A program made the translations under genes and the position numbers. Below the pieces are notes generated by a model, which searched no databases, was not told the DNA's origin, and saw only the letters and a list, made by a program, of their open reading frames with translations. A stretch of 64,000 bases of DNA, taken from contig JAEUWP010000097.1 of the NCBI GenBank assembly GCA_018524725.1, positions 62,001 through 126,000 of the forward strand. The letters are read 5' to 3'. This document shows, piece by piece, positions 20,583 to 33,954 of the stretch. The DNA is from Podaxis mareebaensis. Its lineage: Eukaryota; Basidiomycota; Agaricomycetes; Agaricales; Agaricaceae. How positions within the stretch are numbered: position 1 is the first letter of the stretch; every line of letters begins with the position of its first letter.

Positions 20583-22610
20583 ATGCTCTCTCTATTCCCC
20601 CGCAGGACCGCCCGCCGCCCGGTCCTCCTCGTCTTTGCCCTCTCCTCCATCGCCTTCATCGCCGGCGTCCTCCGTGACGCTTCCTCCGACGGCGGCCCTC
20701 CTCGCACCCGAGTTAGAACCGCCTTGAACGCGACCACAACCGTCACACTCACTCACACCGTCTATGCAGAGACAACACACACAGTCACGGTTGCCACACA
20801 GCCCCCGTCCACCAGTGCCACCGTCCCCAAAGTGCCTGTGTCAAACGAAAACCACCTCTTCCGCCCTGATGGCCTGCTCGAAGTAAACCCAAACGCGCCA
20901 CACCCCATCTATCGCCTCATCGCAAATGCCGAACAGCAATGGACACGCAAACTCCAAAAGGCGAGCAAGACCCTCAAGGAGGCCGTAGCCGAGTACGAGC
21001 GGCGGTATCACCGGAAACCCCCAATAGGGTTTGACGCGTGGTGGACGTATGTCAAACAGCACGACGTCCAACTCCCAGACGAGTACGACCAGATTCACCA
21101 TGACCTCGAGCCCTTCTGGGGTATGGATCCTCGAGACCTGCAGGCTATTCAGGCCGAATGGGAGTCCCATGAAGACTCATATACCATTGGCAAGGACACT
21201 CCAAACGCACCAATTGACGTGCTCAATTTCGCCCTTGGAAGCGACAGGCCAGACGAAAGGATCCATTTGATAAATCCTGCATTCGAGATTATCGAACTGC
21301 TGGAAGACGTGCAGGATCACATTCCGCCGTTTAGAGCTGTATTCTCACCACACGATAACCCGAATTTATTCACCGATTGGGAATTGAGAGAGATGGCAGT
21401 CAAAGCCGCCGCCGAAGGCAAATGTACGTCCATCCCTCCTGCTTTACAAGCCCACCTCATTAACGATACACCAGTCATCGACATCAACAACCCACCAGAA
21501 GTAAAACTACACGGCTGGCCCTCTGCCTGTCCACCCACTTCCAAAGCCTGGACCGACCCTCCCCCTTCTCCCTTCTCACCCGACACGGCCTCCTCACCTC
21601 CACCGAAGAAACCCCCCAAAACCTTCATTCATGACCACAAACTCGCCATGAACCCCTGCCTCCATCCACACCTCCTAACCTCGCACGGTCAATTCCTTTC
21701 ACACAAAAAAGGCCCCATCCCACATCGCAAACTCATACCCCAATTCTCCTACAGCCCAACAATGCTCCATCATGACATCACACCCGCCATGCCTATCAAC
21801 TGGGTCTCTGAAACCCCACGCAAATTCGACCCCGAATGGAAAGACAAAGTCGATGAACGACTTTTATGGAGAGGGCGGAATACCGGGATATGGCACGATG
21901 GAAAGGGAACTGGAAAAGAAGGTGATGGGAATGGTGTTCCCTGGCCCCTTGCACAACGAGACCGACTAGTCACTTTTGCCAATACCGACTTTCACGAATT
22001 CATAGACGTACTAAGTCCTACATCCCCACACGAATCAGAACCACCACAACTGAAAACCTACAAAAAATCCCACCTGTTCCCTTCCCTCTTCGACATCGCA
22101 TTCACAGACAAATCCATCAACTGTCCACCACCCACCTGCGACTTCCTCAGCGCAAAATACGAATTCAGACCTCTACAAGACTTCCAATCCGCCGGGAAAT
22201 ATAAATACGTTATGGATGTAGACGGGAATGGTTGGTCTTCGAGGTTCAAAAGGCTCATAACGAGCAACTCGTTGGTGTTCAAGGCTACGGTGTATCCGGA
22301 ATGGTGGTTGGATCGTATACAGCCATGGGTGCATTACGTGCCTGTGCAGAATGATTATTCGGATTTGGTGGATGCTGTTGTGTTTTTTACTGGTGAGCCT
22401 GGGAGGCCGGCGAGTGAGCCTGGACTTGGTACGGAGAGTGAAAATGAAGAGTTGGCGAGGAAGATTGCGCAGGCGGGGAGGGAATGGAGTTTGAGGTATT
22501 GGAGGAAGGAGGATTTGACTGCTTATTTTTTTAGGTTGTTTTTGGAGTATGCGAGGGTTATGAGTTTGGAGAGGGATGAGATGGGGTTTGTGTATAGTGG
22601 GGAGGTGTGA
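20583..22610 (+). CDS. CAP10/GT90 glycosyltransferase, copy 1
   Basis: Reads as one open frame of 675 codons. A hydrophobic segment near residues 10-30 (RPVLLVFALSSIAFIAGVL) marks a type II Golgi membrane protein, followed by a Thr-rich stem. The catalytic part has the CAP10 (GT90) landmarks: FIHDHKLAMNPCLHPHL, DERLLWRGRNTGIWH, YKYVMDVDGNGWSSRFKRL, SLVFKATVYPEWW, and WVHYVPVQNDYSDL, ending with EWSLRYWRKEDLTAYFFRL. Characterised relatives include the Cryptococcus xylosyltransferases acting on capsule and glycolipids. The acceptor here is unknown. Within the frame, 21425-21475 has the form of a 51-nt intron (GTACGT donor, TTAAC branch-like site, CAG acceptor) and matches the position of an intron in copy 2. 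If removed, the protein has 658 residues. Confidence 0.88.
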   Translation: MLSLFPRRTARRPVLLVFALSSIAFIAGVLRDASSDGGPPRTRVRTALNATTTVTLTHTVYAETTHTVTVATQPPSTSATVPKVPVSNENHLFRPDGLLEVNPNAPHPIYRLIANAEQQWTRKLQKASKTLKEAVAEYERRYHRKPPIGFDAWWTYVKQHDVQLPDEYDQIHHDLEPFWGMDPRDLQAIQAEWESHEDSYTIGKDTPNAPIDVLNFALGSDRPDERIHLINPAFEIIELLEDVQDHIPPFRAVFSPHDNPNLFTDWELREMAVKAAAEGKCTSIPPALQAHLINDTPVIDINNPPEVKLHGWPSACPPTSKAWTDPPPSPFSPDTASSPPPKKPPKTFIHDHKLAMNPCLHPHLLTSHGQFLSHKKGPIPHRKLIPQFSYSPTMLHHDITPAMPINWVSETPRKFDPEWKDKVDERLLWRGRNTGIWHDGKGTGKEGDGNGVPWPLAQRDRLVTFANTDFHEFIDVLSPTSPHESEPPQLKTYKKSHLFPSLFDIAFTDKSINCPPPTCDFLSAKYEFRPLQDFQSAGKYKYVMDVDGNGWSSRFKRLITSNSLVFKATVYPEWWLDRIQPWVHYVPVQNDYSDLVDAVVFFTGEPGRPASEPGLGTESENEELARKIAQAGREWSLRYWRKEDLTAYFFRLFLEYARVMSLERDEMGFVYSGEV

Positions 22611-22785
22611 GGTGGGTTTTGGGTTTTGTGGGTGCTGTCATGCTTTGGGATATTTGCATTTTTTTAGTGTAGACGTATCTAACGCATTATTGGATTAGTA
22701 CCAATAGAAGGTTTTGCGGGTATAATGCTTCTCGGTATGCCACAACGAAGACACCACTTGAAAACAATTCTCACAATTTTCACAC
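22611..22785. other. 3' flank of GT90 copy 1
   Basis: No gene seen. Confidence 0.4.
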
Positions 22786-22884
22786 TAGAGCATATTCGCA
22801 GCCCCGCTTTTGGCGAGTTTTCAGCGAAAACTGAATGGCTCCATACTCAGAATCTCGCTGAAAGCGGTTTGCAAATATGCTCTA
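22786..22884. mobile_element. 99-bp MITE with TA target-site duplication
   Basis: An imperfect terminal inverted repeat of about 30 bp frames the element. The left end reads TAGAGCATATTCGCA and the right end, reversed, TAGAGCATATTTGCA. Both continue into matching CCGCTTT and GCGAG blocks. The outermost TA on both sides fits the duplication made by Tc1/mariner transposases. There is no coding capacity, so it would be a non-autonomous miniature element. Confidence 0.7.
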
Positions 22885-24341
22885 CGCAGCTAATGCCATA
22901 TCGCAAGTCTCGGGTATATAAGCGACGCCTAGCGGTCACCGATCCGCCTAACTTGGCGGTCCCAAGCCTCAACCTGGGCAAGTCTAAACTACTCAGCCGA
23001 ACCTGAAATTTATTTTTTGTTCCGGGAATACATCAAAGTATCGGCATACAGCATGTAGAGAAAGTGGGTTACCTTTGTTGATTGTCGAGTGTCCCTAGGG
23101 CTACGCTTTGAATGTGGCTTGGATCATGGACGACTTGTAAAATGGCACCGCAGCTCCATCCGAGTTCATCGCTAATGAAAAAAAGCCAAATTAAATTTGG
23201 ATTCTCATAGACTGGCCCCGGATAATCAATAACTACGCCTCGAGTGCTTCTCTAAAACTTCAAAAGAATCCGAGAAGTTTCGGTTGTGTGACCTATTCCA
23301 AGTTGGTGAAACTCGGGGTTGCGGTGGCTGTTGTCCATGATTGGTCTTGACATTGTAGACAGCCTTGCGCCTTGAGGATAAAACGAAGGCTCTATACAAG
23401 TGGTCTCGTTCCCTGTAAAACATAACGCATATTGCGTTCTTCTCAGGAAGGGTTGGTTTGATAGCTGGTATGTATGTAAGATCTCTGTTGGTAGCCAAAT
23501 GCTCAAATTTTTGGGCTGTTTAGGTCTGGGCAAACCATAGTTTTTTTCCACGACTGTCAGCGGTCACTAAGCAGCTTCATTAGGGTTCAGACGTCGGCCA
23601 TGGAAGATGGAATATCATCAGTTGAGGCTGCCCGGCAACAAAGTCTCCCCCGTCAAAAAATCAAGTGGACAGAAATTTGATGGCATCAAAGCACCTATGT
23701 AACAGGTCCAACAAAACTTCTGGGGTCCAAACTTTCCACGCTGATCTTGTATCAAGCCTTTTTTGGGGGTTTTCAAAATTCTGACGCTTTGCTCTCTTGT
23801 CTTGATTTCGCCTTGGCTGTGATGGACTATCTTCTGCCAAGAAAATATGCTTTTGCTACCATCGGTTGCTGGGCGGCTTCGACAGCACTTACTGCACTCG
23901 CAATCATTAACATCCAACTCGATAGTCAGCAGGTGATTGACTTCGGAGACTCCGAATTCCTATACGATGGCCCCAGTCGCTCAATGAAAAGATACTCTGA
24001 TTTCACCGGGGCCTCAGTCAACCTTTCCGCAGACTCGAGAAAGGAATCCTATGCTGTCAATCCATCTTGCTAAAGCTCCTGGCTAGCTGCAACCTGTCCA
24101 TCTGTGTTTGATCTGTTCTTCTGGGGATTCTGCCGTCTTTTTTCCTCACGGCCACCAGATCATATGGATCCAGAAGCCTCATTCTAATAGTCCCAATCGA
24201 CTGCTTGCACTAGACTCCCCTGTCGATTATAGACTCGAGTGTCGGATCGAACGTTAACGCTTTAAGTCATAATTATTTTCAACGACGTGGCATAAAGCCA
24301 ATGTCCCCGCAGCTCTGGAGAACCAACCGCTTTTCTCATCC
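22885..24341. other. 1.46 kb without a recognised gene
   Basis: Short frames on both strands at 23226-23551, 23618-23917 and 23747-24073 show no domain. A TATA-like GCATAAAG near 24289 may serve the halogenase gene that starts at 24342. Confidence 0.35.
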
Positions 24342-26417
<2,076 letters not shown>

Positions 26418-27293
26418 TCACTGCCATCTGGTTCCGATGCATTATTTATCTTTATACCCATGTTATTCCGATGCTCGAAGCTGCATATACCATTGTTTTT
26501 GTTCAGTTTTCTTTCCTGTCCTAGTGTCCGCCAAACAGTTGTCAGTACATGTAAGCCACTGTCGGTGCCAACGCGATGGCCCAATGAGGAAGGAGAAATG
26601 CTATATTCGACAGACTGCTAGAGACGTGCTTATTGACTGACAACCGGGTCGAAGAACTCGGACATTGGTCATTTGAGGAACACAGCCCACCCTGCACGGA
26701 CTGCACAATTCGGCTAACCATCCGCCCGCTTAGCTTATTCCCGATCATACATTAACTGGCACTCCGTGTCGCTTACCAGTTCCGTTATTGAAGCGTTCAG
26801 TTTCTTCCAAGCGGACAATCCGTCGATCGCGGATAGGACAAACAGAGCTATTTGAATAGGCTTCGCGTGTCACTCGGTAGGTCAGCAAGCGAGCATAGGA
26901 TCTTGCCAATATCAGGAGCAGCGGCGATGATTATGAGATCGCCATCAATGGACTCCATCCGCAGCAGCTAGGGCATTGACTTGGCTATGTGGAAGTAGTT
27001 TCTCACTTCAGTACCCTAAAACGAAGCTACCCGTCACTTTACAGACCTCGGAAACGGTCCAGAGGCGAAAGAGAATACAGCACTGCGAGTGCTGTGCCTC
27101 AGACACAAGGCCCAGGGACCTGGCTGTGCCAAAATGGCGGTAAGCGAAATTGAGAGATGGTCAACGATCAAAAACACGTGTTGCATACATGCACAACAAA
27201 TGGCTTTTGGCTAATGAATACAAACAAGCTTCCTAGCAATGGTAAAATACGAAGTCACACGTATAATTGGCATCGAATAGACTACCTATTCCA
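26418..27293. other. convergent intergenic region
   Basis: No gene seen between the 3' ends of the halogenase and the TauD-like gene. Confidence 0.4.
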
Positions 27294-28746
27294 TCAGTCT
27301 GATTTTGCGGGTATAGGAACCTCGGCCTGGGGTGTGAGGCGCACAGCGTGGCGGCGGAAATTGGGATCGAAATCGCGAGTCGCAGAGTGGCAAGTAACTC
27401 GGTTATCCTAGAAATGGCAAACCAACGATCAACACCGCAGGACTGGAGGCTATCAACAAACGAGAGAACGTACCCAGATGACGACAGTTCCTGGCTCATA
27501 ACTCGCACGAATTTGGATATCAGCGCTCTTGGAGAGATGGTCAAAGAGGAAGTTGAGGAGGTAATCGGATTCCTCTTTCTTGAAACCGACAATACGGCGC
27601 GTAAAGCCTTCGTTCACGTAAAGAGCCTTCTCGCCTGTGACTGGATGCACGCGAACCAGAGGATGCTACAACACATATTTACATCAGCTCGTGTTTCCTG
27701 CAGTGGATCGAAAGAACCAACCTCAGACTCAACGGGTTCCCTCCTAACGGGTCCCCCAATCTTTCTCGAATATTCTGCCTGATCAACAGCAGAATGCACT
27801 GCTGTCAGCCCCTCCAACCTCTTACGGAACTCGGGTGAGAGCCTGTTATAAGCCTCGACTTGCGACAAGAACAACGTGTCGCCACCAACTTGGGGTTGGT
27901 CGAGAATCCAGAACCAGGTAGTGCCAGGGGGCTGCTTCTCATACGAAACGTCGGAGTGCCAGGAAACGAGATTATTCTTCAGGTCGATCTCGCGATATCC
28001 TTTGTTACGATCCTCGGCATTGTCGCGGTAGACTATTGAGATCATAGACATAAACTGGAGAACTTGGGTAATGAAGGGATGAAGCACGTACCGACGTGGT
28101 ATTCAGGATAGTCCTTCACGTTACCTGACGTAGGGTGCCTGTGGATGGGACCAAAGTGTCTAACAATCCGCAGTCACGAATCAACAATCCGCTCTTCCAA
28201 CTTGAAATTGAGAGCAACACGTCATGCTAAACTCACCGAGCAATCTGAAGTTGCCTATCTGGATCCAAGTCCTTGAAATCCTGGTTACGGAAGATCAACA
28301 CCTTGCGCTCAGCAGTAAGCAGCGCAAGCTCGTCCAGTCCCTCTTTAGAGAGCTGAGAAAGCTGGACGCCGTGAATCTCAGTGCCAAGGTAAGGGCTGAG
28401 GTCGCGCGTCTGCACGTTGGGTGTAAGGAGGTTGGGCTTGGTTGGGTTTGCGCGGAGGCCAGGATCGTTATGCTCTAAAGGGTTGTATGATGGGTTGGTG
28501 TGTGAGAACAGGGTGATGGGCGGACGTACCGAAGATTTCGAGCGCGGGCCATTTTTCTGTTAGGTCATAGTAAGGGTAGTAGAATGGGTACGATAGGCCC
28601 TGTAGATTGGTTCGTCTACTCAACGTGAGACAGTCAATTGGAAAGGCGAGACTTACCTCAGGAACGACATTCCTCTTCAGCTCGGCGACCTTATCAACAG
28701 GTGCCTGGGTAGGAGTGGCTTCGAGTTGAGCAACAGAGGGAGCCAT
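27294..28746 (-). CDS. TauD/TfdA-like Fe(II)/2-oxoglutarate dioxygenase
   Basis: About six exons on the minus strand, from MAPSVAQLEATPTQAPVDKV to the terminal IPAKSD. Key parts: GLSYPFYYPYYDLTEKW; LSPYLGTEIHGVQLSQLS; LALLTAERKVLIFRNQDF; HFGPIHRHP; NNLVSWHSDVSYEKQPPG with the metal-binding HxD; GGDTLFLSQVEAYNRLS; the second metal His in WDNRVTCHSATRDF; and the 2-oxoglutarate-binding Arg in RRHAVRLT. The facial triad and cosubstrate site are therefore complete. Fungal members of this family cleave sulfonates, such as taurine, or other small acids. The exact substrate cannot be told. No organelle signal is evident, so it is probably cytosolic. A TATA box sits just upstream. Confidence 0.88.
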
Positions 28747-29484
28747 TGATATGAAGTAAAGAACTGGTTCCTCTCCGGCTGTCAATTCCTAGGTTATATA
28801 CCACCTTCTAACCCAAGAGTCAAGGTTCAACATACACGCGCTACCATGCAACTCACATCATTTCTAGTCCAAGATTCGTCATTTCGAATACCTGTTCGCA
28901 ATACCCACCATCACACATCTCCAACCCAGTCACTCTTCGAATTTCCTATTTGTCTCTTATCACTCCACGACGCGTGTATGTAAATTTCTGTATCAGCGTC
29001 AGATGACGTCTACACGTAGTGGGCGTGAAATACTTATCAACGAGAGTTTGGTGTAGTATGGCGCGCTTTCCCATCAAAATCGCGCAACGCCCGGCTGTAC
29101 ATCCGAATTTCTGTAAAAAGCAATTCCACAGAGATATAACTGGATGTTGGCCATAGTCGCACCACCGCGTAGCCAAAGTCGTGATTTCGAATTTAATCGA
29201 GACCGGGTTACTCGAGGTTTGAGCGTGTAGTTATGATGTAGCTGAGCGGATGTGGTTCCGTAGATGGCTTGGCTTCCTAACCAAGTATTTTGTCCGTGAC
29301 CACTTGGTCTTGCTTGGGTTGTCATCGCTTGACTGCTGATTTTAGTCGTCACATAAAGGCAAACGCACGCAGAAAGGGGGAACGAAAAGAGTGGCAAGGT
29401 ATGGTATATTCGTGAGTGAATAAACACTACGTCAGGTTTGCCATTTCATTAGGAAACATTGATTTTGAAATTTGGGACGTCGCA
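28747..29484. other. intergenic region
   Basis: No gene supported. The minus-strand frame 29074-29427 has no recognisable domain. Confidence 0.35.
28794..28801 (-). promoter_or_regulatory. TATA box of the TauD-like gene
   Basis: The minus strand reads TATATAAC about 50 nt upstream of the ATG at 28746. Confidence 0.5.
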
Positions 29485-31029
29485 TCACAAGCCAATCACG
29501 GCTTCGACTAGGCCGGGAACTGCATCATAAAAGTCCAACACTAGCGCCGGAGAGTCAGACAGATTATAGAGCTTCAAAGCAGAACAACTCACTGATGATA
29601 CCAAAACGTTTGCCCTTGCGCTCCTTCAACCAGGGAACCAAACGCTGGTTCATGCCCTGGACCTGATCACCGTCACCCACAGCATAAATCTGTGCAACCG
29701 ACATCAACAAACCGTCTACATCCTGCAAGAAAGAAACTCACAAGAGGATTCATGGTTGAGACCGCCGCGGCACTTGCAAAACTAATATATAGCTGATCTG
29801 GGTGCAAATTCGATAAAGTGGCATTAGTCAGATGCTGGGTCGTGATATCGAATTTGGCTTGAATGTAGTCCGCGGGAGCAGATCCAGTGGGAAGTTGAAT
29901 GTTATAGAAATCCTCAATATATGCGATTTGATTCTTGTCTTTGTTGTAAACGAGTTCGATATTCTGGCCATTGTCAGTCCAACGGTCGGGACCGAGGTCG
30001 ATACCAAGACGATTAGGGTTCTTTATTGGGTCAAGGAGAGGATAGTTGTGACGTTGGAGGAGGACGAGTTTTCCGCGGGCTTCGCCGAGAGTGCCAAGCT
30101 GTAGGAAGTATCAGAAAATGAAATGAAGTGAGGTAGTGGGCTAATACGTACTGTGCTGTTACGTTGTACCCAATAGCGATTGGCTAAGTCGGTGGTGAAG
30201 AAGTCGTAAACGTGTTGCTGGAACTTGGCGTCGTTGGGAGTTCCGGTACCGCCTTCATAATTCATGGAGATGAGTACGGCCTCGCTAGGATGTTGCTCGA
30301 GCCAGTTGTAGAAACCGAAGAACACGTCTTCAAGGCTTGTAGTAGGTGCAAGGAGAGCTTGTGCTATGCCACGGAAATGTTGGGATACTGGAAGTTATCG
30401 GTGCTAAACAGGACGTACAGTGGTGAAAGCCGATAGTGTCGTTCCCGGGATTGTACGCAATGCGCATATCGAAAACCCGGATGCCATCGTTGAGCATCTC
30501 GAAGAACGAACGTTCTTGGCAACGGAAGATGCTTGCGGCAGGAATACTGCAGGGCTTTGTTAACACGACATAAAGATCGCGCCGCAGGCTGCATGTGGAC
30601 TCACGGCCCAGTGTATCTCAAGAGTTCAGCCTGCCTGACATCGGAATAGTTGCCTGTCAGTTGGTCAGCTCACGGGTCGTCCCAGTTGGAGTAGAACATG
30701 CCTGTAGCTGCGTCATGGACACCAGGCAAGTTCATGTGGATTAGTTTAGTGCTATCGGGTATCTTTGCCATCCAATCGCATGTCTTGGAGCGGGACGAAC
30801 ATCCTTCATCGGTACCTAGGAAAGTGGTTTGACCATGGTTAACATATTTGAGGAAACAAATATATGCAGTGGACCACCTACCAAGAAGAGGACGGCCACG
30901 CTCCAAGATATCCTGCAACGCGCTGTTCGCGAGGAACTTCTGCTGTCCCCTCGTAACAGGGGTAGCGGCGACATGGAGAGCACAAAAGAGAAGGATGGGG
31001 AGCTGGGTGGACCAGAAACGCGACAGCAT
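29485..31029 (-). CDS. secreted PI-PLC-like protein (X domain)
   Basis: Many short exons on the minus strand. A signal peptide opens it (MLSRFWSTQLPILLFCALHV). The X-domain pattern follows: DWMAKIPDSTKLIHMNLPGVHDAATG with the first catalytic His, FRCQERSFFEMLNDGIRVFDMRIAYNP, IGFHHS with the second His, FFGFYNWLEQHPSEAVLISM, GEARGKLVLLQRYNYP and a C-terminal LVPWLKERKG. The final exon is short and ends EAVIGL. This is the bacterial-type single-domain PI-PLC arrangement, without the EF-hand, Y or C2 domains of eukaryotic PLCs. Such enzymes cut phosphatidylinositol or GPI anchors, and some fungal members may act otherwise. It faces the acid phosphatase gene across about 520 bp. Confidence 0.85.
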
Positions 31030-31546
31030 AGTGCAGGACGAGGCACACAGGGTTCAACTAACGCCCAGGAACCTGCTTTTAACTTGAATGTACCCGGCTT
31101 TGCTTGTCCACGAAGACGGGCCATGTGGTACATAATCGCTGCATTCAGGGACAACGATCACACAGATATTTATCGTAGAAGAGAGAAGAGAAGAATGTCC
31201 AGAAAGTATATTAGCGCCATTGTCGTCGTGGCTGGTTGGGAGAGTGGGTCCGGGCGCCGGATGCCATGTTCGGCCCTCCGCCGCCGACTGTGAACCAGGT
31301 ACCGACCGACTCCGCCAGGGACTCTGGGGCCTTGTTCACCCATGAACACTGTGATTCAAATCTGTTATTTCCAGCATCCGCTCCCTCGTCGGTCATATGA
31401 TCAACGTCTCGACTTGGGCACACGTTCATCGTAGAGAACACTTAACTTGCATGCACGTTTATGTGCGTCCCTGGGAACCTGGGAAGTCTGGGATTTAAGC
31501 TAGAATGTGGTCATTGGGATATCTGGAAGAAGCTGTCTCTTCTGTC
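31030..31546. promoter_or_regulatory. divergent promoter region of PI-PLC-like and acid phosphatase genes
   Basis: Two CACGTT hexamers lie at 31421-31426 and 31454-31459. CACGTT and CACGTG are the binding sites of the Pho4-type bHLH activator of phosphate starvation in yeast. Their presence between two genes for phosphoester-cleaving secreted enzymes is suggestive but may be chance. Confidence 0.3.
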
Positions 31547-33526
31547 ATGTCGTTATTCCAAGTGCTCTTTCTGGGCGTCACCAGCGCGGCTGCTGCTGTG
31601 GTCCATTATCCACCAAGTTTCACCAACATCAACAACTTGACCTTTGCCTTGCATGGGACAGGTCGACCTGGTATCTTCGACTCGTCTGTGACCCCGGACA
31701 AGGAGTATGGCGTTTACAACTGGTGTAACATGCCCCACGTGCGCGTGAGGGAATACAAGTAAATGCATGCCTGCGTCTGAGCGCGGAATAAACACTGATC
31801 GTGATGTTTTAGGACACCTTCCAAGGATTTTGAGCTGGAGTTTGTTGAGGTTATTCAACGCCACCATAAACGTACCCCATACGGGTCCAACACTTTCTTC
31901 AAGGAAGCCGTCAGCTGGGACTGTAATGGCTCCGGTCCCGTCGCCGGCCTCGCTAGGTAAGTATACATGGCCCTTATCTCTTTGTTCAGCTTCTGACGAG
32001 GAAAATGGTTACACAGCTGGAACATTGACATTACGCAGGTCGAGGTATGCCCACAATCTAATGGGCATAAGGCTCCAGCTCACACTCCGTTTAACTCTAG
32101 TGGCAGGCCTCTATGCCGCCAGCAAATCCATTCACAACCCTCGTTGGCCCTGGCTTTGCGAATAGCACGTGTGTCTTTAAGGTTCTTCTCATTCTCGTTC
32201 CTCATCGCTGACTTTCCGTCAGGTGCCAATTTCCATCAATCACAGCGGAAGGTCTTGCTGATTCCTTCACACATGGCGCCGTAGGTACCTCCGAAAGTCC
32301 GCTCCCGATATGGTTTCCGAGTTCACACTCTGTTGATATTGATAGGACTTGCGCAACGTCTACAGCAAGCGCCTCAACCTCAACGACAAATTTGATCCTT
32401 CCGAAGCTCGCATCCGTACGTCCCTTCTCAATTTGTCCTATTTTAAGTGATCAATCCGTCCATTCAGGTGTAACCAACAACGTGATCACCTCCCAAGTCG
32501 CCTCTGGCCTTCTCCGCGGCCTCTTCCCCAAGAGCGATCACATTCAAGTCCAGATCCAAGCTACCTCCTTCGACTCTCTCGAGCCTGCCTACTCCTGTCC
32601 CAAAGCCAATAGCATCCGAAATGATTATACCACTGGCAGCAAAGGCCAAGTGTGGCAACAACATCTGACAGATGCTGCTGTGCTATATGACAAACTCGAC
32701 AGCGTTTCGGGTATCGCGAAGGATGATGGAGGGTGGCATATGAGTTTCGATCAGTATGTTCATACTACTCTTTCCAGGGCTTTGTGGAGCTGATTGGCAA
32801 CATGGATTTCAGCTATTACGATAATATGAGCGCGAAACAATGTCACGGCAAGCCACTTCCTTGCAGTGTTAACAGCACCTCCCTCTGCGTTACACAAGAT
32901 GAGGTGCGCCACTTCATTACATTACGTTTATAGGCTACTCTGATACGTTGCATATAGGCTGATACGGTTTACCGCCTTGGCAATTGGGAGTACTCCTACC
33001 TCTTCCGTGATGCCCCCGACTCCGCAGCGTACTCCGCCCTACGCTACGGTGCCTTCGTCCTCGAGCTTAAATCCCACCTCCAAGAAGTTATGCAAGGCAA
33101 ATCAAACTTGAAATATGTCCACAATGTACGTATGGATCAACTGCAACCCCTTTCTTTCGCAAAACTCATTATTTTTGTCTTACGTTAGGTCGCTCACGAC
33201 GGATCGGTGTCTCCCCTCCTCGGACTACTCCAGATAGACGTCATGGTCTGGCCCGGAATGGGATCTGAGGTCGTATTTGAGCTGTATCGCAATAAGCGCA
33301 GCAGACAACACTTTATCCGCGTTTTGTGGTCCGGACAACCTATGAAGACTTCAACACCTTTGGGAACCCTTGACATGGTCAAGATTGAAGACTTCTTCGC
33401 TTGTACGCTCCCTCTCCTTCGTTTCCTGAATGTTTGTATCTGTGAAGTGTTGACATGAATTCGCTCTTAGACCTTGACTCGATGGTTGGCTCCGGCACCG
33501 ACCTCGTGAAAGCCTGCAGTTCCTAA
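31547..33526 (+). CDS. secreted histidine acid phosphatase
   Basis: About nine exons. I prefer the ATG at 31547, since it puts a normal signal peptide (MSLFQVLFLGVTSAAAAV) first; an in-frame ATG also exists at 31505. The histidine phosphatase motif is in FVEVIQRHHKRTPYGSN, a fungal variant of RHGxRxP. The distant catalytic pair is NVAHDGSVSPLL (HD). Also visible are QVEWQASMPP, ITAEGLADSFTHGA, RVTNNVITSQVASGLLRGLF, YSYLFRDAPDSAAYSALRYG and WPGMGSEVVFELYR. The protein ends VKACSS. Branch 2 histidine phosphatases release phosphate from phosphomonoesters or phytate outside the cell. The context (PI-PLC-like gene divergent) fits phosphate scavenging. Confidence 0.87.
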
Positions 33527-33954
33527 TCAGTTTGACGACCAACAAGAAAATGTCCAGTTGGGGAGAACACCTTACCTGAAAACTCATGCAGTTGTACTCT
33601 TCACTCCTCTCTATGTTGTTCGAATACCCAACGAAACCATCTTTGTTGATAATGTTATAATACAAGGGTAAGGGGTTATACATATGATACTCCAATGCTA
33701 TCACACACAATACACAATATACAATAACGGCGACTTTCCACTTTCCATCACCACTCCCACGTCCGCGGCACGACGTCCCCGAGCCGACTCAGAGTCTCCA
33801 TGAATGCTCCAAAGCGCGAAGAATGAACACCCTTCGGCATCGAGCGCATCCTCCAAGAAGACCTATATGGCTCTCGTCCCTGCCGCTCCAAACCAAACCC
33901 AAGTATAAGTAAACCAACATAGTACAACTACCGTTCCAAAAGTCTGGGTTACGG
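33527..33954. other. convergent intergenic region
   Basis: No gene seen; AT-rich 3' flank of the phosphatase and of membrane-protein paralogue A. Confidence 0.4.
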
